A stretch of DNA of 64,000 nt from Anaerostipes amylophilus. GTDB lineage: Bacteria > Bacillota > Clostridia > Lachnospirales > Lachnospiraceae. The position numbers and the translations under genes were made by a program. Below, one piece after another: positions 15,932 to 25,411 of this stretch. The DNA is taken from the NCBI RefSeq assembly GCF_025567365.1, contig NZ_JAOQJG010000005.1, positions 213,054-277,053 on the forward strand. Direction: 5' to 3'. The notes beneath the pieces are model-generated. The model saw nothing but the letters and a program-made list of their open reading frames with translations, was not told the origin of the DNA and searched no databases. Positions within the stretch are counted from its first letter, which is position 1. Every line of letters begins with the position of its first letter.

Positions 15932-16972
15932 TTACAATATCTTACGAAATATTTCAAATGCTGACGGCAATGCATACGTATTTTCTAGTTCTTTTTTTAG
16001 TACCCAAACGTAATCTTTGCTTTCTATCGGTGTTTTTAAGGAAATTTTTACTCCTTCCATGTGCCATTCCACATGACTGAAGATATGTTTTCCTTTCCCT
16101 GCTGCTTCTACCTTGGCATCTTCCATATGATGCGCAGTCATCCATTCCTTGATATCTTCGGCATCCATTTTCTTATCTTCATTCGGGAACTCCCATAATC
16201 CGGCAAGCAATCCTTTGTCTCCTCGTTTATGGATTGCGATCTGATCGTTGCATTCTAATAAAAATACAGTCTTATGCTCGATCTTTCTTGCCTTCTTCGG
16301 CGTTTTGACCGGTAATTTGTCTATAAGATCTTCTTTGTAAGCTCTACAAACCGTATCCCATGGACACTGATCACATAATGGTTTCCCATTTGGCACACAA
16401 ACTGTCGCACCCAGTTCGATCAATGCCTGATTAAAATCTCCCGGTCGGTCTTCCGGCATAAATTCCATGATCCTTCTTCCCATATCTTTCTTTGTTTTAT
16501 CTTTGAGAATATCAGAGTCATCTCCCCATAATCTAGCCAGCACACGAAGAACATTTCCATCAACTGCAGGAACCTGTAGTTCGAATGCGATCGATCCGAT
16601 CGCCCCTGCTGTATACATTCCAATGCCCTTCAGCGATAATAATTTATCATAATCTGCAGGCAGTTGTCCACCATATTCTTGAACGATCGTCTGGGCTGCT
16701 GCTTTTAGATTCCTTGCACGATTGTAATAGCCAAGGCCTTCCCATAGTTTCATCAGTCGATCATCTTCTACTTCGGCTAGATCATAAACCGTTGGCAATG
16801 CCTCCATAAAACGGTCAAAATACGGTTTCACTGCTTCTACTCTTGTCTGTTGCAGCATAATCTCTGAAATCCAGATTCTATAAGGATCTTTATTTTCTCT
16901 CCATGGTAACAGACGTTTATTATAATCATACCAGTGAAGCAGAGATCCACTTAAGTCATATCGATTTTCCAT
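15932..16972 (-). CDS. mutY: A/G-specific adenine glycosylase
   Basis: Removes adenine mispaired with 8-oxoguanine. 346 residues. The catalytic Glu is in WISEIMLQQTRV (about 40-47). The helix-hairpin-helix LKGIGMYTAGAIG is followed by the catalytic Asp in VPAVDGNVLR. A [4Fe-4S] cysteine set (C-x7-C-x2-C-x5-C, in CVPNGKPLCDQCPWDTVC) comes next, then a C-terminal NUDIX-like domain (about 230-346) that recognises 8-oxoG. It is on its own between the transporter operon and comF. Confidence 0.95.
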   Translation of the reverse strand: MENRYDLSGSLLHWYDYNKRLLPWRENKDPYRIWISEIMLQQTRVEAVKPYFDRFMEALPTVYDLAEVEDDRLMKLWEGLGYYNRARNLKAAAQTIVQEYGGQLPADYDKLLSLKGIGMYTAGAIGSIAFELQVPAVDGNVLRVLARLWGDDSDILKDKTKKDMGRRIMEFMPEDRPGDFNQALIELGATVCVPNGKPLCDQCPWDTVCRAYKEDLIDKLPVKTPKKARKIEHKTVFLLECNDQIAIHKRGDKGLLAGLWEFPNEDKKMDAEDIKEWMTAHHMEDAKVEAAGKGKHIFSHVEWHMEGVKISLKTPIESKDYVWVLKKELENTYALPSAFEIFRKIL

Positions 16973-17090
16973 CTATTTGCCTCTTTCTAACTCTATCTTC
17001 TTCCCTCTGATCCATATCTTTTTCAAATCTTCATGGATCAGCCAGACCTCATTATAACAGACCTTTCTACAAAATACCATGACGGAAATA

Positions 17091-17801
17091 TCAGGAAAAT
17101 CCTTTTCCGATCGCTATACAAAATACATAAACCTCTCTGATTCCTAGTTGTTTCAAAGCTACTGTTACCGCTTCTGCGGTTGATCCTGTTGTATAAATAT
17201 CATCTACTAATAACACTCTTTTTGGCATTCCTGCTCTCTGATATTCTTTTAAATTTCCACGAAATGCTTTCTTTAAATTGCTTTTTCTCTCTCCTGGGTT
17301 TAATTGTTTCTGCGGTTTCGTATCATGAATTCTTTCTACAATCTTTGTATACATAGGTTTGTTTAACATTTCTGCAATTCCATTTGCAAAAATTTCTGCC
17401 TGATTAAAGCCCCTTTTTCTTCTCTTTTTTCTATGGATCGGCACAGGAATGATGACATCTATTTTTAACTGTAACAAATCTCTGTATTTTCTTTTTTGAA
17501 TCTCTTCAAGATAATATTTTGCAAATTTCCTTTCATTCTTATATTTGATCGCAGCCAAAGAATTCGTGACTGGTTTCTGATAAATACATAATCCCATTCC
17601 ACGTTCAAAGTTTTTCGGGTGTTGTCTGCAGTCACTGCAGTATTCTTTTTCGTGATTTTTCATTGGTTTTCCGCAGGAATAGCAGGTCGGTTCTTTGATA
17701 AAGATCTGCTTTTTACTGCAAGATTTACAGATATGCTCTCCTTTGTCCAACAATTCTTTTGCACATAATGGACAAATTGGAGGAAATAGAAATGATAACA
17801 T
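17091..17801 (-). CDS. comF: ComF-family phosphoribosyltransferase-like protein
   Basis: Related to the competence protein ComF/GntX. 236 residues. N-terminal zinc-finger cysteines occur in pairs (CPLC, CKSC, CYSC and YCSDC within the first ~60 residues). The C-terminal phosphoribosyltransferase fold has the PRPP loop VLLVDDIYTTGSTAEAV (about 193-209). In competent bacteria ComF acts in single-stranded DNA uptake; its function in Clostridia is not established. It follows dnaB after a terminator, so it is probably transcribed separately. Confidence 0.9.
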   Translation of the reverse strand: MLSFLFPPICPLCAKELLDKGEHICKSCSKKQIFIKEPTCYSCGKPMKNHEKEYCSDCRQHPKNFERGMGLCIYQKPVTNSLAAIKYKNERKFAKYYLEEIQKRKYRDLLQLKIDVIIPVPIHRKKRRKRGFNQAEIFANGIAEMLNKPMYTKIVERIHDTKPQKQLNPGERKSNLKKAFRGNLKEYQRAGMPKRVLLVDDIYTTGSTAEAVTVALKQLGIREVYVFCIAIGKGFS

Positions 17802-17873
17802 AAGATACCCCCTTTTTATTGAATTGTATTATTTTATTTAAATTGTATATTTTATCCAGTTGTATGCGTAAGA

Positions 17874-17903
17874 AAAAGCACCAGACATTAATGTGGTGCT
17901 CTT
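17874..17903 (-). terminator. Terminator overlapping the end of dnaB
   Basis: Stem with arms AGCACCA / TGGTGCT, extended by A-T pairs and followed on the minus strand by TTTTTCTT. The upstream arm is inside the last codons of dnaB (ERAPH-stop), so the hairpin doubles as coding sequence. Confidence 0.8.
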
Positions 17904-19228
17904 TCTTTATTTCCAAATTTAGTGTATTGTCCTAGCCATACAAGCTCTACACTACCCGTTGAACCATTTCTCTGTTTATCCACGATGATCTCTGCGATTC
18001 CTTTCTTCTCAGAATCTTCGTTATAGTATTCATCACGGTAAATAAACATTACAACGTCGGCATCCTGCTCGATCGATCCTGACTCACGAAGGTCAGATAA
18101 CATTGGTTTGGCTGGTTTTCGCTCTTCTACTCTTCGACTTAACTGAGATAATGCGATCACTGGCGCATTCATCTCTCTTGCCAGTGCTTTTAACGATCTG
18201 GAAATCTCAGAAATCTCTTGCTGTCTTGATTCGGAACGTTTTCCTCCTGACATCAGCTGCAGATAGTCAATAATGATCAGATCAAGTCCGTGTGTCTGTT
18301 TGTATCTTCGACACTTAGATCGCAACTCCGCAATTGTAATACCCGGTGTATCGTCAATGATCAATGGAGAACGTCCGATCGTTCCGGCACTTTCCATGAT
18401 CTTCTCCCAGTCCGTTTCCTGAAGATCACCAGTACGGATGGACTGAGAATCAACCATCGCTTCCATCGCCATCATACGGGTTACAAGCTGTTCCTTTGAC
18501 ATCTCCAGACTAAAGATCGCAGTTGGAACATGATCTCTGACTGCCGCTCTCTGTGCAATATTCAATACGAATGCTGTCTTACCCATAGCAGGACGTGCTG
18601 CCACGATGATAAGCTCGGATGGATGTAATCCAGATAATTTGTAATCCAGATCTGTAAATCCTGTTGCAATACCCGTCACTCGTCCCTCAGAGCTTGCTGC
18701 CTCCTCGATCGCGTCCAGCGTATTTAACACGACTTTATCAATCGGTACAAAATCTTCTCTTCCACTTGCCTGCTGAAGAAGTCCAAACACATTCTTCTCT
18801 GTATGGTCAAGAATCTCTGTCACATCATCTTTGCCGAGATAACATTCCGTTGTGATGTCCTCTGTGACTTTGATCAGTTTACGAAGTGTTGCCTTTTCAC
18901 TGACAATCTTTGCATATTGTTTCGCATTCGCAGACGTTGGGACTGCTTCTAGAAGATCTCTGATAAATTCAAGAGATTTCATAGATTCCGGCACATCTTT
19001 TTTCTTTAATTTATTCTGAAGCGTTACCAGATCCACCGGCTTTCCTTCCCGATATAATTCTGTCATCGCTTCAAATAAAATGCCATTCTGCTTCTGATAG
19101 AAATCATCCGCACTTACAATATCAATAACATCAGCGATCGCGTCTCTATCCATGATCATTGCACCGATCACAGACTGTTCTGCCTCTGGGCTGTTTGGCT
19201 GCACTTTCTTGATAAATGCTTCATCCAT
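17888..19228 (-). CDS. dnaB: Replicative DNA helicase
   Basis: Hexameric 5'-3' helicase of the replication fork (called DnaC in B. subtilis). 446 residues. The N-terminal domain (about 10-115, PNSPEAEQSVIGAMIMD) is followed by a linker and a RecA-like domain with Walker A ARPAMGKTAF (about 210) and Walker B LIIIDYLQLM. The conserved DLRESGSIEQDADVVMFIYR is near the C-terminus. It lies 12 bases after rplI, as in many Firmicutes. The plus-strand dnaI-like gene at 26787 would supply its loader. Confidence 0.97.
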   Translation of the reverse strand: MDEAFIKKVQPNSPEAEQSVIGAMIMDRDAIADVIDIVSADDFYQKQNGILFEAMTELYREGKPVDLVTLQNKLKKKDVPESMKSLEFIRDLLEAVPTSANAKQYAKIVSEKATLRKLIKVTEDITTECYLGKDDVTEILDHTEKNVFGLLQQASGREDFVPIDKVVLNTLDAIEEAASSEGRVTGIATGFTDLDYKLSGLHPSELIIVAARPAMGKTAFVLNIAQRAAVRDHVPTAIFSLEMSKEQLVTRMMAMEAMVDSQSIRTGDLQETDWEKIMESAGTIGRSPLIIDDTPGITIAELRSKCRRYKQTHGLDLIIIDYLQLMSGGKRSESRQQEISEISRSLKALAREMNAPVIALSQLSRRVEERKPAKPMLSDLRESGSIEQDADVVMFIYRDEYYNEDSEKKGIAEIIVDKQRNGSTGSVELVWLGQYTKFGNKERAPH

Positions 19229-19240
19229 AAATATGCCCTC

Positions 19241-19684
19241 TTATTTTTCTTCTACTTTGACTCTTAATGTTGCTGTTACCTGTGGATGAACTTTAATTGT
19301 AACATCATGGAATCCAAGATTCTTGATCGGTTCGCAGTGCATTTTCTTCTTATCTAAGTCATACCCTAACTGTTTCTTTGCTTCTGCTGCGATCTCTTTT
19401 GTGGAAATAGATCCAAATGTTCTTCCACCTTCTCCGACTTTCATCTTTAATACTAACTGTTTTTCTTCAATCTCTTTTGCTAAAACTTTCGCTTCTGCTA
19501 ATGCTTCTGCTGCCAGTTTGTCATCATTTGCTTTTCTTAATTTCAAGTCATTTAAAGCTTTCTTTGTAGCTTCGATTCCTAAATTTTTGCGGAATAATAC
19601 ATTTCTTGCATATCCGTTGTTAACTTCTACTACTTCGTCTTTTTTTCCAACTGATTTTACATCTTCTAATAAAATAACTTTCAT
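19241..19684 (-). CDS. rplI: 50S ribosomal protein L9
   Basis: Primary 23S-binding protein that bridges to neighbouring ribosomes. 147 residues. It starts MKVILLEDVKSVGKKDEVVE, followed by V-N-x-G-Y-A-R-N, a long central helix rich in Lys/Ala/Glu, and a C-terminal domain ending TLRVKVEEK. It lies between gdpP (3 bases) and dnaB (12 bases) in the conserved gdpP-rplI-dnaB operon. Confidence 0.98.
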   Translation of the reverse strand: MKVILLEDVKSVGKKDEVVEVNNGYARNVLFRKNLGIEATKKALNDLKLRKANDDKLAAEALAEAKVLAKEIEEKQLVLKMKVGEGGRTFGSISTKEIAAEAKKQLGYDLDKKKMHCEPIKNLGFHDVTIKVHPQVTATLRVKVEEK

Positions 19685-19687
19685 TGT

Positions 19688-21763
19688 TTATATATCTCCT
19701 TTTGATTCCAAATATTTTAATGTCTCACGGATAATATTTTTTGCTTCATCTAATGATACATCGACAAGCTGTGCTCCTGCAACTGTCAAATGGCCACCAC
19801 CACCGAATTCTTCCATGATCTTCTGGACATTTACTTCATCGATCGATCTTGCACTGATATAAACTCTCTCATGAACACTTGTTAAAACAAATGACGCTTC
19901 TATTCCATCTATATCTAGCAATTCATTCGATACTTGCGCACCAATGACTGTAGGGCTGTCCACTCCGATTCCTACAAGTGTTGCAATTGCAAATCTTCCA
20001 TACAAAATCTCTGCCTCGCTGATTGCTTTGGCTCTGATCCTGTAGGTTTCTATACTCTCTCTTGACATCTTTCTTACCTTTGTAAGATCCGCCCCATTAC
20101 GTTTCAAATATGCCGCTGCCTCAAATGTTCTGACTCCTGTTTTATTCACAAAATTATCGGTATCAACAAGCATACCATAATACATAGCATTCGCTTCCAT
20201 TGGTTCCAGCTTTGGCTTAGAATCTACATATTGAAGAATCTCTGCAACTAACTCACAAGTAGAAGAAGCATATGGTTCTACATAAGAAAGAACTGGATTT
20301 CTGATCATATCTTTATTCTTTCTATGGTGATCTAAGATCACGATCGTTTTAGTCCGATTTAGCAATTCTTCACATTCTGTATAATTCGCATGATTTACAT
20401 CTACAACGATCAAAAGTGTATTCTCATCTGTGATATCAATGGCCTGTTCATTATCAATAAACATATCTTCATCGTAAATACCGCTCTTATTCAGTTCATC
20501 AACCATTGCTCTGACAGAAATCGTCACTTCGTTCATAACGATGTGTGCCTTTCTTCCCAGAGAAAGTCCCAGTCTGTATAACCCAACAGCTGCACCGATC
20601 GCATCTGGATCTGGGATCTTATGAGCCATGATCACAACATTCTCTTTAGATTCCAACAATTCTTTTAATGCATGTGCCTTCACTCGTGCTTTGACTCTTG
20701 TTGTACGTTCCATAACCTCACAGTTACCACCATAATAAGAGATATCTTCTCCATCTTTGATAACTGCCTGATCACCACCACGTCCCAAAGCAAGATCCAT
20801 ACCAGCACAAGCTGCTTCGTAGCTTTCCTGATACGTGTTTCCATTAATTCCAAAACTGATACTTAATGTCATATGCATAGAATTTCCAAGGTTGATCGTC
20901 TTGATTTCATCAAGAATTGAAAACTTGTTTTCTTTGATCTTATCCAGATATTTTTGTTCAAACACAACAAAATATTTATCTCTCTCTGTTCTCTTCACAA
21001 CACCAGAAACATTCTGGATAAATTTATTGATCTTTCGATCTGCAACTGCGATCAACATTGAACGTTTCACTGCATCAATATCATCAAGGATCTCATCGTA
21101 ATTATCAATATAAATCAATCCAATAACCATTCTCTGGTTCTCATTCTGCTCCATATATTTCTTAAGCAGTGTCTGATCAAAGAAATAAGCTGCGATCAGG
21201 TCATTATCTTTCAGCATCTGTCTGGAACAGCTGTTATCATTCTCATCTGAGAAATCTTCCACACGAATACGATTCATCTCTACCTTATAGAACAGCGTCT
21301 GTTCCTTTTCTTGGTCACCATCTTTGTATTTCTTCTGGTATTCAATATGTGAAATCGCATGGCTGACATCAGATGGAATCAGATTACGATTCAGATTATT
21401 AAAAATCTGCTGAATCGACTTTCCTCTGTTATCTCCTGCAATTTTTTGAAATGCCTCGTTCGACCAAATGATCATCCCATTCCCATCAAGCAAAGCATAT
21501 GGCACTGGAAGCTGCTGAAGCAGATAATTCTGCACCTGACTCTGTTCAAACATAAAGTTCATACATTCTTTCACGATTGCTTGCTTACTTCTGGAATAAA
21601 TGACCATTTGAAAAATTGCAAATGCAATGATAACGACAGCTAAGATTACTGCACATCGAATATCCAAGAAAAAGAACTCTACATCTATAAAAACCAAAAT
21701 GAGCAATACCCATAATGGTCTTTGAAGATACTGTTCTATCTTTGTTTTCTTCATAATGTCCAT
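19688..21763 (-). CDS. gdpP: Cyclic-di-AMP phosphodiesterase
   Basis: Hydrolyses the essential messenger c-di-AMP to pApA. 691 residues. Two membrane helices (about 15-55) precede a PAS domain (about 80-170, ALLDGNGMIIWSNEAF) and a degenerate GGDEF domain (about 185-320) with GRGGD in place of the active motif. The DHH domain has HKIPDPDAIGA and LDHHRKN (about 355-500). The DHHA1 domain has FGGGGHLTVAGA near residue 650. All metal-binding motifs appear intact. ATG has GGAG 8 bases upstream. It is the first gene of the operon with rplI and dnaB, behind a promoter at 21800-21828. Confidence 0.96.
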   Translation of the reverse strand: MDIMKKTKIEQYLQRPLWVLLILVFIDVEFFFLDIRCAVILAVVIIAFAIFQMVIYSRSKQAIVKECMNFMFEQSQVQNYLLQQLPVPYALLDGNGMIIWSNEAFQKIAGDNRGKSIQQIFNNLNRNLIPSDVSHAISHIEYQKKYKDGDQEKEQTLFYKVEMNRIRVEDFSDENDNSCSRQMLKDNDLIAAYFFDQTLLKKYMEQNENQRMVIGLIYIDNYDEILDDIDAVKRSMLIAVADRKINKFIQNVSGVVKRTERDKYFVVFEQKYLDKIKENKFSILDEIKTINLGNSMHMTLSISFGINGNTYQESYEAACAGMDLALGRGGDQAVIKDGEDISYYGGNCEVMERTTRVKARVKAHALKELLESKENVVIMAHKIPDPDAIGAAVGLYRLGLSLGRKAHIVMNEVTISVRAMVDELNKSGIYDEDMFIDNEQAIDITDENTLLIVVDVNHANYTECEELLNRTKTIVILDHHRKNKDMIRNPVLSYVEPYASSTCELVAEILQYVDSKPKLEPMEANAMYYGMLVDTDNFVNKTGVRTFEAAAYLKRNGADLTKVRKMSRESIETYRIRAKAISEAEILYGRFAIATLVGIGVDSPTVIGAQVSNELLDIDGIEASFVLTSVHERVYISARSIDEVNVQKIMEEFGGGGHLTVAGAQLVDVSLDEAKNIIRETLKYLESKGDI

Positions 21764-21799
21764 TTTTTTCTCCTGATTCAGTTATTACAATTATCCTTT

Positions 21800-21828
21800 A
21801 TTATAACTCAATTGTATGAATTTGTACA
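21800..21828 (-). promoter_or_regulatory. Promoter of the gdpP-rplI-dnaB operon
   Basis: On the minus strand: -35 TGTACA (forward 21823-21828), 17-base spacer, -10 TATAAT (forward 21800-21805), about 37 bases before the gdpP start. Confidence 0.6.
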
Positions 21829-21923
21829 TTGTATTTAACGAAAGCGAGATATTTGTTCAATTTCTGCAATTTTCTTAATCATTACGACATGTTTTTTCTA
21901 CAAAACAATATATTTTAATATAA

Positions 21924-21967
21924 AGAAAAAAGAGCTATATCGCAACATTCGTCACAATATAGCTCTT
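21924..21967 (-). terminator. Terminator of the rpsF-ssb-rpsR operon
   Basis: Perfect 11-bp stem (arms AAGAGCTATAT / ATATAGCTCTT), followed on the minus strand by TTTTTTCTTTA. It lies 17 bases past rpsR. Confidence 0.9.
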
Positions 21968-21983
21968 CATTATCTGCTTAAAA

Positions 21984-22238
21984 TTATTCAGCTGTATATG
22001 GCATTAAAGCTAAATGTCTAGCTCTCTTAATAGCTCCTGTAACAGCTCTCTGATGTTTAGCACATGTTCCAGTAATACGTCTTGGAAGGATTTTTCCTCT
22101 TTCAGATACATATTTCTTTAATGTTGCTACATCTTTATAATCGATTACAGCGTCGGCTTCTGTACAGAATGTACATACTTTTCTTCTTCTACGTCCGCCT
22201 CTTCTTCTCATTGGAGAATCGCCTTTTGTATAAGCCAT
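21984..22238 (-). CDS. rpsR: 30S ribosomal protein S18
   Basis: Small-subunit platform protein, partner of S6. 84 residues. A basic N-terminus (MRRRGGRRRRKVC) precedes the family core DYKDVATLKKYVSERGKI and LPRRITGTCAKHQR. The pair C-x2-C (CTFC) near residue 18-21 suggests a zinc-binding version. It is the last gene of rpsF-ssb-rpsR, 16 bases after ssb. Confidence 0.98.
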   Translation of the reverse strand: MAYTKGDSPMRRRGGRRRRKVCTFCTEADAVIDYKDVATLKKYVSERGKILPRRITGTCAKHQRAVTGAIKRARHLALMPYTAE

Positions 22239-22254
22239 GATTTCTACCTCCTAT

Positions 22255-22698
22255 TTAACTAAATGGTAATTCTTCTTCCAAACCATCTGGAATATTCATA
22301 AAACCATCGCTTGCTGCGGCACTAGGCTGTGGCGCGCTTGGCTGTGGAACTCCCATACTACTGTTCTGGGCTGCAGCTGCCTTGCTTTCCGCAAAATCCT
22401 GCTCTTCGATCACAACTTCTGTTGTGTAAACTTTAACTCCGTCACGGTTTGTGTAACTACCTGTCTGGATTCTTCCAGAAACGACCATCTTTGTACCCTG
22501 TTTCAGGTACTTCTCTGCAAACTCAGCTGTGCGTCCGAATGCCACACAGTTAATAAAATCTGCATCCTGTTCACCGTTTCTCTTGAATCTTCTGTCTACT
22601 GCTAACGTATATCTGGCAATTGCCAAAGGTGTTTCACCCTGTGAATATCTTACGTCAGGGTCCCTTGTCAATCTTCCCATTAATACTACTTTATTCAT
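22255..22698 (-). CDS. ssb: Single-stranded DNA-binding protein
   Basis: Coats single-stranded DNA and recruits repair and replication proteins. 147 residues. The OB fold (1-105) starts MNKVVLMGRLTRDPDVRYS. A disordered Gln/Pro/Ala/Ser linker follows, then the acidic tail EEELPFS that binds partner proteins. It lies between rpsF and rpsR, the standard arrangement. Confidence 0.98.
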   Translation of the reverse strand: MNKVVLMGRLTRDPDVRYSQGETPLAIARYTLAVDRRFKRNGEQDADFINCVAFGRTAEFAEKYLKQGTKMVVSGRIQTGSYTNRDGVKVYTTEVVIEEQDFAESKAAAAQNSSMGVPQPSAPQPSAAASDGFMNIPDGLEEELPFS

Positions 22699-22719
22699 TA
22701 TTCGGATCCCTCCTGTTAA

Positions 22720-23016
22720 TTACGCATCCTGTTTAACGCATAAGAAACGTAATACAGTTTCCTCAATACGAAGTCTTTCTTCAAGTTCTGCTGGAACTGT
22801 AGTTTCGCCTTCGAACTGGATGAAATAGTAGTATCCTTCTTTCATCTTCTGAATTTCGTAAGCTAACTGTTTCTTACCCCATTCATCGACGTTAGTGATC
22901 GTTGCACCTGCTGTAGTAATCATTGCCTGAACTTTTTCAACCATAGCTGCACGTTCTTCGTCTTCGATCTTTGCACTTAAAACTAATGCTAATTCATATT
23001 TCATCATTACTTGCAC
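22720..23016 (-). CDS. rpsF: 30S ribosomal protein S6
   Basis: Binds S18 on the platform of the small subunit. 98 residues. The start MQVMMKYELALVLSAKIE and the later WGKKQLAYEIQKMKEGYY are characteristic. Translation may start at the ATG preceding MKYEL, a few codons downstream of the first Met. It is the first gene of the operon; the leader contains a hairpin at 23034-23054. Confidence 0.97.
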   Translation of the reverse strand: MQVMMKYELALVLSAKIEDEERAAMVEKVQAMITTAGATITNVDEWGKKQLAYEIQKMKEGYYYFIQFEGETTVPAELEERLRIEETVLRFLCVKQDA

Positions 23017-23033
23017 CTCCTTTTGGTCTAGTG

Positions 23034-23054
23034 GCTCTTTCTTCGTGAAAGAGC
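23034..23054 (-). promoter_or_regulatory. Hairpin in the rpsF leader
   Basis: Perfect 8-bp stem (GCTCTTTC / GAAAGAGC) with a 5-base loop, 18 bases upstream of the rpsF start on the minus strand. S6:S18 is known to control this operon by binding its own leader in many bacteria, but I do not see the CCG-bulge motif of that class here, so the role is uncertain. Confidence 0.4.
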
Positions 23055-23099
23055 AAGGATATTTTTATATACCACGAATATTTACTCTATCATAAAAAT

Positions 23100-23291
23100 C
23101 TAATCTTGGCAAGCTTTTTTTATAAATCCTCTAAAATTTTTTTCAATCATCTTTCTTGGTACCATAACCTGTCGGCTGCATCCAACACATTTTAAGCGAA
23201 AATCCATTCCTACTCTGAGTATTTCCCACTCATTCGTTCCACATGGGTGTGCTTTCTTTAATTTGACAATATCTCCTATCTGAAATTCCAT
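23100..23291 (-). CDS. DUF951 family small protein
   Basis: 63 residues: MEFQIGDIVKLKKAHPCGTN, then CVGCSRQVMVPRKMIEK. A family of short Firmicute proteins with an SH3-like barrel look and three conserved Cys (C17, C36, C39). It is commonly found beside rpsF or near the origin, with unknown function. It lies about 80 bases upstream of rpsF on the same strand, with a good ribosome site (GGAGG). Confidence 0.85.
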   Translation of the reverse strand: MEFQIGDIVKLKKAHPCGTNEWEILRVGMDFRLKCVGCSRQVMVPRKMIEKNFRGFIKKACQD

Positions 23292-23366
23292 CGGTCAAAC
23301 CTCCTTATTCTTAATAATATCTCTTTCGTATCTTAGCTTCGTAAATCATGATACCTTATTATAGCA

Positions 23367-23400
23367 GAAAAGAGAACCAGGCGGTCAACCCTGATTCTCT
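23367..23400 (-). terminator. Terminator of spoVG
   Basis: Stem AGAGAA-c-CAGG paired with CCTG-a-TTCTCT (one mismatch), followed on the minus strand by TTTTCTGC. It lies 31 bases past the spoVG stop. Confidence 0.75.
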
Positions 23401-23431
23401 TCCTGCGTAAATTAAAGAAGAAGTTATTCTC

Positions 23432-23719
23432 TTAGACTTCTGGCGCTGTTGCGTCAATATCCCCCAGATTCATTGCTTCGTATTGTTCTAAAATTAAAGT
23501 CTGGATCATATTTCTTGTATCAGAATTGATCGGATGTGCAATGTCTCTATATTCACCGTCTGCCGCTTTACGACTTGGCATTGCAATAAACAGACCTTTT
23601 TCCCCTTCGATTACTTTAATATCATGTACCACAAATTCGTTGTCGATCGTGATAGACACAACAGCTTTCATCTTACCTTCTTTGGCCACTTTTCTAATTC
23701 GTACATCAGTTATTTGCAT
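23432..23719 (-). CDS. spoVG: Regulator SpoVG
   Basis: Small nucleic-acid-binding regulator required for normal sporulation (cortex, septum) in Bacillus. 95 residues: MQITDVRIRKV, then V-S-I-T-I-D-N-E-F-V-V-H-D-I-K-V-I-E-G and MPSRKAADGEYRDIAHPI. This is the textbook SpoVG sequence and length. It is transcribed alone (terminator after; divergent from murC). Confidence 0.97.
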   Translation of the reverse strand: MQITDVRIRKVAKEGKMKAVVSITIDNEFVVHDIKVIEGEKGLFIAMPSRKAADGEYRDIAHPINSDTRNMIQTLILEQYEAMNLGDIDATAPEV

Positions 23720-23947
23720 GTTGTCATCCTCCTAGTTTCTAATAATTTAGCTAAAATTCGCTCTCCGGTCAGGCTCTGGTAACTTCTTCTCTCTCTTCGA
23801 CCGTATATGCTAGTTTCTATTATAACACTATTTTCAGCAATTGTGAACAAAAACTTGTTTTTTATTTCCTTTTTTATTATAACATTTTACTACTTTTTTA
23901 TCCATATTTTTATGATACTTATAATATTTTCCAATTCAATCTCCGTC

Positions 23948-23976
23948 TTGCAAGTTTAGTTGCAGTGACTTATAAT
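23948..23976 (+). promoter_or_regulatory. Promoter of murC
   Basis: -35 TTGCAA (23948-23953), 17-base spacer, -10 TATAAT (23971-23976), 43 bases before the murC start. Confidence 0.75.
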
Positions 23977-24019
23977 AAGGAAAACAATGAAACTATATCA
24001 AAATAGAAAGAAAGGACAC

Positions 24020-25411
24020 ATGAAAATGTATCAAATAGATTTTAACAAACCAATTCATATTCATTTTATGGGAATCGGAGGTATCAGCATGAGTGGTCTT
24101 GCTGAAATTCTTATCAAAGAAGGATTTACTATTTCTGGATCCGATGTCCATACTTCTGATATCATCAAACACTTGGAAGATAAAGGTGCCAAAGTTTACT
24201 TAAGCCAGACTGCTGATAATATTACAGATGATATTGATCTTGTTGTATATACAGCTGCCATCAACTTCGATACAAACGAAGAATATAAAGAAGCCGTACG
24301 CCGTAACATTCCAGTTATGAAACGTGCCACACTGCTTGGCCAGATGATGCACAATTACCAGAATGCGATCGCTGTATCTGGAACTCATGGTAAAACAACG
24401 ACTACTTCTATGTTATCTTATATTTTACTTGCTGGTAACACAGACCCTACGATCAGTGTCGGTGGAATCCTTGATGCGATCAATGGAAATATCCGTGTTG
24501 GACATTCTGAAACATTCGTAACAGAGGCATGTGAATATACAAACAGTTTCCTAGAGTTTTTCCCTAAGATCAGTATTATCCTTAATATCGAAGAAGATCA
24601 TATGGATTTCTTCAAGGATCTTGATGATATCCGCCATTCTTTCCGTGAATTTGCTCACAAACTTCCTGATTATGGTTACCTGATCATCAATGGTGAAATT
24701 GAGAACATCGATTATATTGTGGACGGATTAAAAGCAGAATATGCAACATTTGGACTGGAAAATGATTCTTACGACTATTGTGCAAAGAATATTGGATATG
24801 ATGCATTTGGACATGCACATTTTGATTATTACTTTAAAGGAGAATATGTTGACCATATCCAGTTAAATGTCAATGGAGAGCATAATGTAAAGAACGCACT
24901 GGCTGCCATCGCTGCTGCAAAACGTATCGGTATCGATATTGATACGATAAAGAAAGGGCTTCTTGGATTCACTGGTGCAAAACGTCGTTTTGAATTAAAA
25001 GGTACATGCAACGGCTTCACTGTTGTTGATGATTATGCTCATCACCCAACAGAAATCCGTGCAACTCTGGAATCTGCAAAGAATTATCCACATAATGAAT
25101 TATGGTGTGTATTCCAGCCACATACTTATTCCAGAACGATCGCATTCCTTGATGATTTTGCTAAGGCATTAAGTCTCTGTGATCATGTGATCTTAACTGA
25201 TATCTATGCAGCCAGAGAGAAAGATACTGGTATCGTAAGTTCCAAAGATATCGTAGATCGTATGGCAGATTATGATGTAGATGTGCATTATATTAAGGAA
25301 TTTGATGACATTGAAGAATTTATTTTAAAAAATTGCAAAAAAAATGATCTGTTGATAACTATGGGCGCAGGAAACGTCGATTCTATCGGAAATTCTCTCG
25401 TAAATAGATAG
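24020..25411 (+). CDS. murC: UDP-N-acetylmuramate--L-alanine ligase
   Basis: Adds the first amino acid of the peptidoglycan stem peptide. 463 residues from ATG 24020, which has AAAGGA 7 bases before it; an ATG at 23987 in the same frame lacks a ribosome site. The Rossmann N-terminus HFMGIGGISMSGLAE is followed by the ATP loop GTHGKTTTTSML (about 115), TEACEYTNSF, N-I-E-E-D-H-M-D, and D-D-Y-A-H-H-P-T-E in the C-terminal domain. It is transcribed from its own promoter toward the DnaA-box cluster. Confidence 0.97.
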   Translation: MKMYQIDFNKPIHIHFMGIGGISMSGLAEILIKEGFTISGSDVHTSDIIKHLEDKGAKVYLSQTADNITDDIDLVVYTAAINFDTNEEYKEAVRRNIPVMKRATLLGQMMHNYQNAIAVSGTHGKTTTTSMLSYILLAGNTDPTISVGGILDAINGNIRVGHSETFVTEACEYTNSFLEFFPKISIILNIEEDHMDFFKDLDDIRHSFREFAHKLPDYGYLIINGEIENIDYIVDGLKAEYATFGLENDSYDYCAKNIGYDAFGHAHFDYYFKGEYVDHIQLNVNGEHNVKNALAAIAAAKRIGIDIDTIKKGLLGFTGAKRRFELKGTCNGFTVVDDYAHHPTEIRATLESAKNYPHNELWCVFQPHTYSRTIAFLDDFAKALSLCDHVILTDIYAAREKDTGIVSSKDIVDRMADYDVDVHYIKEFDDIEEFILKNCKKNDLLITMGAGNVDSIGNSLVNR